Positions 48,729 to 62,532 of a DNA stretch of 64,000 nt are shown in pieces. Position numbers and translations under genes: made by a program. The notes under the pieces are model-generated. The model made no database searches and was not told the origin of the DNA. It worked only from the letters and a program-made list of their open reading frames with translations. This DNA comes from Marichromatium purpuratum 984. GTDB lineage: Bacteria > Pseudomonadota > Gammaproteobacteria > Chromatiales > Chromatiaceae. Positions within the stretch are counted from its first letter, which is position 1. Each line of letters opens with the position of its first letter. Location of the stretch: positions 1,703,001 through 1,767,000 of the forward strand of contig NZ_CP007031.1 of assembly GCF_000224005.2 (NCBI RefSeq), given 5' to 3'.

Positions 48729-49040
48729 ATGCAAATCTCCAACGCCTCGCTGCATCCGCTCTATCCGCTGCCGCTCGATCAGCAGCGCGAGCGCGAGCCC
48801 CAGGCCACCCCAGAGCAGTTGCAGCCGCGCGCCGATCAGGCCGAGCGCATCGCCCGGCCGGTGGCCGAGGTCGAGCGCGCCGAGCGCCTCCAGGCGCGCA
48901 AGGAGTCGCGCGACCTGCTCGTTGCCAACAACGGTACCGATCCACGTACCCGACGTGCCCTCGACGCCTATGAATCCGTCCAGCAGCATCAGGAGCGGGC
49001 CTATGTCGAAGAGGTATTGGGCGTGGACGTCTACGCCTGA
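48729..49040 (+). CDS. hypothetical small protein
   Basis: The 103-residue product begins MQISNASLHPLYPLPLDQ and is Arg/Glu/Gln-rich and likely helical from residue 25 on, with no membrane segment. I do not recognise it. It lies between the cyclase-PilZ gene (139 bases upstream) and a second unknown gene. A GCAAATC stretch precedes ATG 48729 and there is no strong ribosome binding site. Confidence 0.5.
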   Translation: MQISNASLHPLYPLPLDQQREREPQATPEQLQPRADQAERIARPVAEVERAERLQARKESRDLLVANNGTDPRTRRALDAYESVQQHQERAYVEEVLGVDVYA

Positions 49041-49127
49041 TCCTGCTCCTTCCGCGATCCCAGCCCTTCCGAAACCCCTGCCGCTGGGTCAGACTGCCGA
49101 GCAGTCGAGCAGCGCCGAGGAGGCATC

Positions 49128-49667
49128 ATGAGCCATGCAGCAGACTGTGAATCCGTAGCGATCACGCCGGGAGCGGGCGACGACCGGCTCTGGCCAGGCG
49201 TGGGGTATCAGCGTCAGGTCGAGCGGTTGCGGGGGGCCATCGGTGAGACCGTCTATTTGGTCGAGTTGATCGAGGGCGTCGGCCAGCTCGGCGCCCATCT
49301 CAGCGATCGTCCCTACGAGTTGCTCGCGGTGCTCGACTTCCCGCGTCCCGATCCGGCGCGCGGGCTGACTCCGCATCTGGTGTTGCTCGACGATGGGCGT
49401 GGGCTGAACCTGGGGCGCGTTGCGCGAATCAGCCGCCGTCCCTTCGCGCCGAGTACGACAGACCTGCTCTATCTGGACACGGCTGCCGAGCGCCGGGTGT
49501 TGTTCGCCGAGCGTCGACTGTCGGTCGAGTTCATCGCCGAGCGTAGCCACCAGGTGCTCGGGCAGGCACTCGGTTGCGTGCCCGCCACCGGAGGCGATGC
49601 CCTCGACGCTTCGATCGAGACCGCTCTCGAACCCGAACCGCTGGCACGGCTGCAGACGAGCGACTAG
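49128..49667 (+). CDS. hypothetical protein upstream of the hybrid kinase
   Basis: The 179-residue product has no signal peptide or membrane segment and contains repeated Leu/Val strands (YLVELIEGVGQLGAHLS; YELLAVLDFPRPDP; HLVLLDDGRGLNLGRVA). I do not recognise the family. ATG 49128 has a strong GAGGAGG site. It ends 117 bases before the hybrid histidine kinase, so both could belong to one transcript. Confidence 0.65.
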   Translation: MSHAADCESVAITPGAGDDRLWPGVGYQRQVERLRGAIGETVYLVELIEGVGQLGAHLSDRPYELLAVLDFPRPDPARGLTPHLVLLDDGRGLNLGRVARISRRPFAPSTTDLLYLDTAAERRVLFAERRLSVEFIAERSHQVLGQALGCVPATGGDALDASIETALEPEPLARLQTSD

Positions 49668-49784
49668 CTGCAGGCGTGTCGTACGCAGGCCGTTTCGTCG
49701 GCAATCGACGGGGCTGGGGGTTTAAAGGCGCTGCCGCGCGCCGATTATACCCATGCGGTGATACTTTCCACGGAGGCAGGGCGC

Positions 49785-54307
<4,523 letters not shown>

Positions 54308-54311
<4 letters not shown>

Positions 54312-55258
54312 GTGCGCCGATCGTCGATGTCCGCGATCCCTATGAGCGTCTGACCGAACCGGAGCGACCGCGTCTGCTGGTGGTCGAGGACGACCCCACC
54401 AGTCTGCGCCTGATCGCCAAGATCCTCGGCGATGCCTACACCCTGATCATTGCCACCAACGGCAAGGACGCACTGCGTCTGGCCACCGATGTCCCCGAGC
54501 TGATCCTGCTCGACTACCACCTGCCCGACATCGATGGACTGGACATGTGTCGACAGCTGCGCGCCAATCCGCTCACCGCGGAGATCCCGGTGATCTACGT
54601 CACCGCCGACCAGGATCCTCATCTCGAGGCCGAGGGGTTGCAGGCCGGAGCGGTGGACTTCGTCACCAAGCCTTATTCGGCGGCGGTGCTGCGGGCGCGG
54701 ATCAACACGCATGTGCAGCTCAAGCGCAAGACCGACCTGCTCGCGCTGCTCGCCGAGCGCGATGGCCTGACCGGGGTGGCCAATCGGCGTGTCTTCGATC
54801 AGCAGCTCGAACGCGAATGGCGGCGCGGGCGGCGGCGCCAGGCCGCGCTTTCGGTGATCATGGTCGATGCCGACCGCTTCAAGTCCGTCAACGATACCTG
54901 GGGGCATCTGGTCGGCGATGAGTGTCTGCGGGGCATCGCCCGCTGTGCCGCGGCCCATCTGAAGCGCCCGGCCGATCTGCTCGCGCGTTATGGTGGCGAA
55001 GAGTTCGTGCTACTGCTGCCCGAGACCGACGCCGGGAGCGCCAGGGCACTTGCCGAGAGGATCCGCGAGGAGATCCAGATCCGTTTCGCCAACACCGCTG
55101 TGGAGCGGGGCGAGGGACCTTGCCTGACCGCGAGCTTCGGCTGTGCCACCATCATTCCCGATGAGCAGAGTTCGCCCGAGGCGCTGCTGCGTGTTGCCGA
55201 TCGCAATCTCTATCTGGCCAAGACCGGCGGGCGCAATCGTGTCGAGCCTGCGGTGTGA
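54308..55258 (+). CDS. response regulator diguanylate cyclase (REC-GGDEF)
   Basis: The 316-residue protein has a receiver domain (RLLVVEDDPTSLRLI, acceptor Asp in LILLDYHLPDIDG, Lys in FVTKPYS) and a GGDEF domain with YGGEEF and an RxxD inhibition site (RPAD). It should make c-di-GMP when phosphorylated. The start ATG overlaps the hybrid kinase stop, so the pair is an evident two-component unit in which phosphate passes through the HPt domain. A terminator follows at 55388. Confidence 0.94.
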
Positions 55259-55387
55259 GTGGTAGGTGTCAAGCGCCGAGATTGATCGGTATCAGGTCGT
55301 CGGGTGAGTTGATCGACGGTTGGGGAGAGGCGTGGGCGCAGGTGCACCCGGGGACCGATGGGTACGGTCGGTGTGATCGGCGGACGT

Positions 55388-55416
55388 AAAAAAGCCGGCT
55401 TGAAGCCGGCTTTTTT
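55388..55416. terminator. bidirectional intrinsic terminator
   Basis: Hairpin AAAAAAGCCGGC with its complement around a five-base TTGAA loop; six A residues on the left and six T on the right serve both strands. It ends the REC-GGDEF transcript on one strand and the tRNA-Val transcript on the other. Confidence 0.95.
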
Positions 55417-55424
55417 GCGGAATT

Positions 55425-55499
55425 TGGTGGGCGCAGGTGGGATCGAACCACCGACCCCTGCCGTGTGAAGGCAGTGCTCTCCCGCTGAGCTATGCGCCC
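55425..55499 (-). tRNA. tRNA-Val, anticodon CAC
   Basis: The minus strand folds as a full 75-base tRNA: acceptor stem GGGCGCA/TGCGCCC, D arm with AGCTCAGCGGGAGAGC, anticodon stem CTGCC/GGCAG with loop TTCACAC (anticodon CAC, reading GUG), a TTCGATC T loop and an encoded CCA end. It has its own promoter and terminator, so it is transcribed as a single tRNA. Confidence 0.97.
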
Positions 55500-55513
55500 T
55501 GAAGAGGCTGCAA

Positions 55514-55542
55514 ATATTAATGCCGCCCCCGGGGTTCGTCAA
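55514..55542 (-). promoter_or_regulatory. sigma70 promoter of tRNA-Val
   Basis: On the minus strand TTGACG (55537-55542) and TAATAT (55514-55519) are separated by exactly 17 bases, and the tRNA 5' end lies 14 bases past the -10 box. This is one of the best promoter matches in the window. Confidence 0.85.
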
Positions 55543-55647
55543 CCCCTGGCCACGATTTTTTTCTTCTTTCAGGTCTGGCCCTGTTGGTCGAGGTCGCCGA
55601 GGGGCTGTGTGCGTCGTCGTCGCGCTGTGCTGGCGCGGATGCTCGTG

Positions 55648-56538
55648 TCAGTCATGGACTGTGATCAGCCCCTTGAGGATGCGGTGACCGTGACGGACCG
55701 GTAGCGAATAATGGCCCTCGCCATGGACGATGCGCGCCCGGCAGCCGGAGAGGTGGCGCGCGTACCAATGGGCGTGGGCGACCGGGACGGTGTTGTCGGT
55801 ATCACCGTGCCAGAGGCTGATCGGTTGGTCGATGTGGCTTGGCTCAAAGCCCCAGGGGCGTGGGTAGAGACTGAGGTCGCGGCGAGCGCCGTGAGCGCCT
55901 TCGCGCATCGCATCGACGATGGTGCGATCGAGCGCTGCGGTGACCTCGGGGCGATCGAGTACGGCGCGATCGGGGGCGGCGGCGTTGCGATAGCGCAACC
56001 GCGCGACCACCTCGGGACGGGCGGCGAGCAGTGCCGGGACGGGGCCGGTGTAGAAGCGATCGGTCAATCCCGGGAGACGGCGTGCGAGCGACAGGCTGGC
56101 GCGCACGCCAGGGGCCATGGCGCGGCGGACCGGCGCGAGATAGATCGGGCCGAGCGGGCAGATCAGGGCGCAGTGTCCGATGCGCGCAGGCAGGGCGGCG
56201 AGACAGGCCAGTGCATAGGGACCGCCGCCGGAGACGCCGATGAGATCGAAGCGGTCGATGCCGAGGCGTTCGGTCAGCTCGGCGAGATCGGCCGGCCAGT
56301 CGTGGATCTCGCGTCCCGGCCGATCGCTGGAGCGTCCGTAGCCGGGGCGGTCGGGAGCGATCAGACGAATGCCCTCAATGCGCGCGGCCTGGTGTAGCAG
56401 GCCCGCCTCCTGGCGCGAGCTGGGAAATCCATGGCAGTAGCAGACCGGGCGACCGTCCGGCGCACCGTATTCGGTATAACCGAGCTGGCGTCCGTCGCCC
56501 AGCCTCAGGCGGTGGTCATGCGGTGTGGCGATGGTCAT
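55648..56538 (-). CDS. alpha/beta-fold hydrolase
   Basis: The 296-residue protein has the alpha/beta hydrolase pattern: oxyanion HGFPSSRQEA, nucleophile elbow GVSGGGP with the catalytic Ser, and a C-terminal acid and His in HGDTDNTVP and HGEGHYSLP. The substrate is not known. ATG 56538 overlaps the flavin reductase stop by ATGA. It is the last gene of the four-gene operon RAYT-cupin-flavin reductase-hydrolase. Confidence 0.88.
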   Translation of the reverse strand: MTIATPHDHRLRLGDGRQLGYTEYGAPDGRPVCYCHGFPSSRQEAGLLHQAARIEGIRLIAPDRPGYGRSSDRPGREIHDWPADLAELTERLGIDRFDLIGVSGGGPYALACLAALPARIGHCALICPLGPIYLAPVRRAMAPGVRASLSLARRLPGLTDRFYTGPVPALLAARPEVVARLRYRNAAAPDRAVLDRPEVTAALDRTIVDAMREGAHGARRDLSLYPRPWGFEPSHIDQPISLWHGDTDNTVPVAHAHWYARHLSGCRARIVHGEGHYSLPVRHGHRILKGLITVHD

Positions 56539-57143
56539 GCCGGTAGCGTGTCCCTGTCGGTGTGATCTCTGGCGCGCCAGAGGCGAATGGCCTCGGCGTC
56601 GGTGGCGCGGTCGGCGGCATAAAGCCGATCGAGTTCGGCAAGTCGTGGATCCGGTGCGCGGGTCAGTCCGGAGACGGTCAGCACCGGCGCCGTGCCGTCG
56701 TATCCGGCGGCATGCGCGGCGAGCAGGTAGACACTGCGGTCGCCGATCTCCATGCGCTGTTCGACCTCGGTGTCGAGCCAGGCGAGGGCGGCGGTATAGC
56801 GCGGCATTCCGCTGGGGGTGCGCGCGACATCGAGTCCGGCGAACTTGTCGCGATGACGTCCGCTCTCCAGACCGAAGCGCCACACCGCGGCGAGATCGTC
56901 GGCGTGCAGCAGGTGCAGCACGGCCTGGCCGCTGTGCTCGATCAGCTCCCAGGTGTGATGATGACGCGCGACGGTGAGCAGCAGGCGTGGCGCCTCGTGG
57001 ACGATCGAGGCGCGAGTCACCGAGCTGGCGATGAAGCCGCCTCGGTGCGTGCCATCGCTGGCGGTGACCAGCCATAGCGGTGGGTCGTAGAGACCGAACA
57101 CCTCGGCGATGGTCGCGGCGGACTGGGGCGAGGGCGCTCGCAT
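56535..57143 (-). CDS. flavin reductase-like domain protein
   Basis: The 202-residue protein belongs to the flavin reductase-like FMN-binding fold. The region LYDPPLWLVTASDGTHRGGF followed by IASSVTRASI resembles the FMN-binding loop. The role could be flavin reduction or an oxidoreductase with the neighbouring hydrolase. ATG 57143 has GGAG seven bases upstream. The stop overlaps the hydrolase start (ATGA); the cupin stop is 14 bases upstream. Confidence 0.75.
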   Translation of the reverse strand: MRAPSPQSAATIAEVFGLYDPPLWLVTASDGTHRGGFIASSVTRASIVHEAPRLLLTVARHHHTWELIEHSGQAVLHLLHADDLAAVWRFGLESGRHRDKFAGLDVARTPSGMPRYTAALAWLDTEVEQRMEIGDRSVYLLAAHAAGYDGTAPVLTVSGLTRAPDPRLAELDRLYAADRATDAEAIRLWRARDHTDRDTLPA

Positions 57144-57157
57144 GCGGATCTCCAGGG

Positions 57158-57541
57158 TCAGTCGCGCGGCGCCGGATCGATGTCCTGATAGATCTCGGGG
57201 CGGAAGCGCGGGGTGCAGATGGCGAGAAAGATCAGATCGTCCATGCCGGTGTTGGCAATGCGTTGGGGTGTCCCGGCGGGGATGCGGACCAGGTCGCCGG
57301 GTCCGACATCCTGGTCGGTGCCGTCGTCGAGCGCGATGCGTCCGCTGCCGTGGAGGATCAGATAGCGCTCGGTGGTCGCCGCGAGTCGGTGCAGTCGGGT
57401 CGCGGTGCCGGGCGCGACTCGGGCACGCGCGATCGAGACCTCGGGATCGTCGGCCCGGTTCCAGGTCTCGAGGATGAAGCAACCTTCCTCAAAAAAATAC
57501 TCCGCCCCGGGGTCGGGGCGGTGGATCTCGGTGCCGCTCAT
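57158..57541 (-). CDS. cupin-domain protein
   Basis: The 127-residue protein is a single small cupin barrel: EVSIARARVAPG, LHRLAATTERYLILHGSG, VGPGDLVRIPAGTPQ and IFLAICTPRF. The metal-binding set is reduced, with one clear His before TTERY. The start ATG overlaps the end of the RAYT gene (ATGA). The ligand is unknown. Confidence 0.85.
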   Translation of the reverse strand: MSGTEIHRPDPGAEYFFEEGCFILETWNRADDPEVSIARARVAPGTATRLHRLAATTERYLILHGSGRIALDDGTDQDVGPGDLVRIPAGTPQRIANTGMDDLIFLAICTPRFRPEIYQDIDPAPRD

Positions 57542-58263
57542 TGCATCGCGGCGGCGGCCGCGCGCCGTCGATAGGCCGCCGAGCGTCGATCGCCACCTCG
57601 GGGGCGAGGTTGCGGGCGACGGTTGAGGGCGCTGGCGATGCGTGTGCAGAAGGCGTCGTCGCCGAGTACCCAGGCCTTGTTGGTGGAGTCGCGGATGCGT
57701 CCGAGCAGTGGCTCGCTGACGGGGGTCTCGGCTAGTCGCGCATAGTGTTCGCGTCTGGCCTTCATGCTGCGCCCGAGCCGGTTGTATTCGGCGTGCGGGG
57801 TGGTCAGCGGATCGTCCTCGCCGAGTGCGTTGGCGCCGTGGCTCGACCAGCCGTAATCGGCCGGGTGATCGACCAGCCCGGCGCGCACCGCGTTCGACTC
57901 GATATAGAGCGAGACCGGCAGCAGATAATCCTTGGGGTCGAGGAGGGTGGCGCGATAGCGACCCTCCCAGAGGGTGCCGGTACGCTCGTAACGGGCGTTG
58001 AAGTATTGGACGTAATAGCGCCCGACATACTGCATGAGCTTGCCGATGCCGTTGTCCTGGTGCGGGGTCAGCAACAGATGAAAGTGGTTCGGCATCAGCA
58101 CATAGGCGTGGATCGAGCATTGGAACTTCTCGGTCGCCGCCTTGAGCTTCTCCCAGATGAACCAGTAGTCATCCTCCTCGAAGAGGATGCGTTGGCGGTT
58201 GTTGCCGCGCTGGATGACGTGCTGCGGATAACCGGGCAGGACGAATCTAGGTAGACGTGCCAT
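57538..58263 (-). CDS. REP-associated tyrosine transposase (RAYT)
   Basis: The 241-residue protein is a Y1-type transposase of the RAYT group, related to IS200 enzymes but usually domesticated and linked to REP hairpins. It has PRFVLPGYPQHVIQRGNN, the HUH motif in MPNHFHLLL, and the catalytic Tyr region YVGRYYVQYFN. The last 40 residues are Arg/Ala-rich. Unlike a mobile IS it is a single gene with no flanking ends seen, and it overlaps the cupin gene (ATGA). RAYTs are single copy and process REP sequences. Confidence 0.9.
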   Translation of the reverse strand: MARLPRFVLPGYPQHVIQRGNNRQRILFEEDDYWFIWEKLKAATEKFQCSIHAYVLMPNHFHLLLTPHQDNGIGKLMQYVGRYYVQYFNARYERTGTLWEGRYRATLLDPKDYLLPVSLYIESNAVRAGLVDHPADYGWSSHGANALGEDDPLTTPHAEYNRLGRSMKARREHYARLAETPVSEPLLGRIRDSTNKAWVLGDDAFCTRIASALNRRPQPRPRGGDRRSAAYRRRAAAAAMQ

Positions 58264-58611
58264 GGCTAGGGTCGGATCCGGTTGATTGCCTTACCTTGCA
58301 GTATAGTCAGCTGACGCTGGATTGCAGACTGATGACAGGACCGATCTCGGGGCCTGAGTGGCGCGAAGACTGCATGCTCGGTGTTGAGTCTAGATGACCC
58401 CGGAGATCGGTGCGGCGAATGCCGCTCGGCCGGCGATCCAAGGGGTGAGCGAGGCGGTTGCTATGTACCGCCGCCGTTGTCGGCATCACCCCGGGGAGGG
58501 CAGTCGAGCGTGGCGCGTGATGTCGGCTGCTTGCTGAGCACCCCGGTTCCGGGGTGGCATTGGCTGGTGCCGAGGAATTATCATTGGACGTTTTACCCGC
58601 TGGAGCCCCGT
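58264..58611. other. intergenic region between RAYT and prfB
   Basis: No gene is supported in these 348 bases. A GC palindrome (CACCCCGG, then TT, then CCGGGGTG; 58539-58556) lies 55 bases before prfB, without a T tract. The prfB promoter should be here but I could not identify it with confidence; GTATAG at about 58302 is only a weak candidate for the RAYT side. Confidence 0.4.
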
Positions 58612-59710
58612 ATGCTCGACATCAATCCGATCGCCTCGCAGATCAATGACCTGAAGGGACGCTTGCAGTCCCTTAGGGGGTATCTTTGACTACGATGGCC
58701 GTCAAGAGCGTCTGACCGAGGTCCTGCGCGAACTCGAGGACCCCGACGTCTGGAACGAGCCAGACCGCGCCCAGGCGCTCGGTCGCGAGCGCGCCACCTT
58801 GGAAGCGGTGGTGGTGACCATCGATGAACTCACCTCGGGGCTGGCCGACGCCGACGACCTGCTGGCGATGGCTGTCGAGGAGGAGGACGCCGACACCGTC
58901 GCCGCGCTCGAGACCGATCTCGCCGGTTACGAGGCCCGGGTCGCCGAACTCGAGTTCCGGCGCATGTTCTCGGGCGAGATGGATGCCAACAACGCCTTCG
59001 TCGACATCCAAGCCGGCTCCGGCGGCACCGAGGCCCAGGACTGGTCAGAGATGCTGCTGCGGATGTATCTGCGCTGGGGCGAGCGCCGCGGTTTCAAGAC
59101 CGAGCTGATGGAAGCTTCGGCCGGCGAGGTCGCGGGCATCAAGTCGGCCACCATCAAGTTCGAGGGCGAGTACGCCTTCGGCTGGTTGCGCACCGAGACC
59201 GGCGTACACCGTCTGGTGCGCAAGTCGCCGTTCGACTCGGGCAACCGCCGTCACACCTCGTTCGCCTCGGTGTTCGTCTCCCCCGAGATCGACGACACCG
59301 TCGACATCGAGATCAACCCGGCCGATCTGCGCATCGACGTCTACCGCGCCAGCGGCGCCGGTGGTCAGCACGTCAACCGGACCGAGTCGGCGGTGCGTAT
59401 CACCCATAACCCGACCGGCATCGTCACCCAGTGCCAGAACGACCGTTCGCAGCACAAGAACAAGGATCAGGCGATGAAGCAACTGCGCGCCAAGCTCTAC
59501 GAGCTGGAGATGCAGAAGCGTCAGGCCGACCAGCAGGCGTTGGAGGAGAGCAAGTCCGACATCGGCTGGGGCAGCCAGATCCGCTCCTACGTGCTCGACC
59601 AGTCGCGGATCAAGGATCTGCGCACCGGCGTCGAGATCGGCAACACCCAGTCGGTGCTCGACGGTAACCTCGACCCCTTCATCGAGGCCAGCCTCAAGAG
59701 CGGCCTGTGA
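58612..59710 (+). CDS. prfB: peptide chain release factor 2 with programmed +1 frameshift
   Basis: RF2 releases protein chains at UGA and UAA stop codons. Translation starts at ATG 58612; 25 codons later a UGA stop at 58687-58689 must be passed by a +1 shift at CTT, continuing at GAC 58688 to TGA 59710. The combined protein has 365 residues. The anticodon-like KSPFDSG (SPF tripeptide) and the catalytic [10 protein letters not shown] motif are present. The frameshift provides autoregulation: low RF2 favours the shift. It is followed by lysS. Confidence 0.97.
58675..58690 (+). promoter_or_regulatory. programmed +1 frameshift site of prfB
   Basis: The sequence AGGGGGTATCTTTGAC is the canonical prfB recoding signal: an internal Shine-Dalgarno-like AGGGGG (58675-58680) three bases before the slippery CTT, directly followed by TGA and C. 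Confidence 0.97.
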
Positions 59711-59727
59711 CGACACCGGAGACCCAG

Positions 59728-61257
<1,530 letters not shown>

Positions 61258-61271
61258 GCCACCCAACCGCC

Positions 61272-62315
61272 TCAGGCCGCGGGTTCGAGGGCATAGGGCA
61301 GGGGCTGGACCTTCAGCACCGGCCCGTGCTCGCCGAGCCGCGCCTCGCCATGCTCGGCGATCGCGATCTCGAGGACCACCAGCAGCTCGTAGCATCCGGC
61401 GCCGTGTGGCGCGGCGTCGACTACCCGACCACTGGCCTGGCCCGAGCTGCTCGCCGCTGCGAACAGGACATCGCCCGGTTGTGGCGCCGGTGCCTCGGCG
61501 GGTTCGAGGCTGAGAGTGGCGCGGTACATGCGGCGCTTGAGTTTGCCCAGATGCTGCATCCGCGCCACCACCTCCTGTCCGGTATAGCACCCCTTGTTGA
61601 AGCTCACCCCGTCGATCAGTTGCAGGTTGAGCATCTGCGGGATGAAGGCCTCGGCGGTTCCGGCATGGACGCTGGGCAGCCCGGCGCGGATGTCGAGCAG
61701 TCGCCAGATCGCCCCGTCGCTCGGTGTCGCGCGCGTGGCCAGCGTGTCCCACAGTGCGCGTGCGCGCTCGAACTCGGCGAGCAGCAGATAGCGTGGTGTG
61801 GCGTCGGGCAGGGCAATCACCGCAACCCCGTCGTGCCGCGCGAGTTCGTTGGCGTGCGCCGGGACCGCCAGCTCGAGCTGCTCGAGCAACGCTGGTGCCT
61901 CGGCACCAGCCAGACCGAGCGCGAGCAGCTGGTCGCCGGCACCCTCGAGTCGTACGCGGCTACGCAGTACATAGCGCTGCAGGTGAGCAAGCGCCGCCTC
62001 GATGCGCTCGGCGGGCAGCAGCAACGCCCGGGTCTCGTCGAGCGCAACCAGCCGTCCGCAGGCCAGCACGCGTCCTTTCTGGGTGCAGAGCGCGGTGAGT
62101 TGGGTGTGCTCGGTGGAAAGTTCGCGTACATCGTTGGTGAGTTGTCCCTGGAGGAAGTCCGGGGCATTCTCGCCCCGGGCGAGCAGGGCGTCGAACTGGG
62201 TGAGCGCGAACAGTCGGCATGCCTCGCCGGCCGGGTGTTCGGGAAAGCGGGCCTGACCGAGATCGTCGAATCGGGCACCGCGTGCATCGAGAAAGTTTCG
62301 CCATTGCGTCATCAT
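61272..62315 (-). CDS. ygfZ: tRNA-modifying/Fe-S maintenance protein YgfZ
   Basis: YgfZ is a folate-binding protein needed for activity of some iron-sulfur enzymes such as MiaB. The 347-residue product has the family motif KGCYTGQEVVARMQHLGK with its conserved Cys, and a GcvT-like fold. ATG 62315 or 62312 is the start. It converges with lysS, 14 bases from its stop. The 217 bp upstream, shared with the RNase II-like gene, holds both promoters. Confidence 0.92.
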   Translation of the reverse strand: MMTQWRNFLDARGARFDDLGQARFPEHPAGEACRLFALTQFDALLARGENAPDFLQGQLTNDVRELSTEHTQLTALCTQKGRVLACGRLVALDETRALLLPAERIEAALAHLQRYVLRSRVRLEGAGDQLLALGLAGAEAPALLEQLELAVPAHANELARHDGVAVIALPDATPRYLLLAEFERARALWDTLATRATPSDGAIWRLLDIRAGLPSVHAGTAEAFIPQMLNLQLIDGVSFNKGCYTGQEVVARMQHLGKLKRRMYRATLSLEPAEAPAPQPGDVLFAAASSSGQASGRVVDAAPHGAGCYELLVVLEIAIAEHGEARLGEHGPVLKVQPLPYALEPAA

Positions 62316-62532
62316 CAACCCCTGCCTTGGGAACCTTCGGTTGCTGATTGGGAACTTGCCAATCCTTATGCGACCGAAGCGTGCCCGAGACAACCCCGGC
62401 GGTTTGTACGCCGTCCGGGAGACGGTCGCGCCGGGTGGCCGTCTGCGCCACCGTCGGCATCCACAACCCGAAGCCAGTAGGGTGTCCGCGCATCCGTTCG
62501 CGCGCCCTCATCCATATGGAGAGATCAGCCCC

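Noticed and set aside
57538-58263. A complete IS200/IS605 insertion sequence
   Set aside because: The protein is RAYT-type, single, without TnpB or visible hairpin ends.
58612-59710. prfB as a frameshifted pseudogene
   Set aside because: The stop lies in the canonical programmed frameshift context and the remaining protein is complete.
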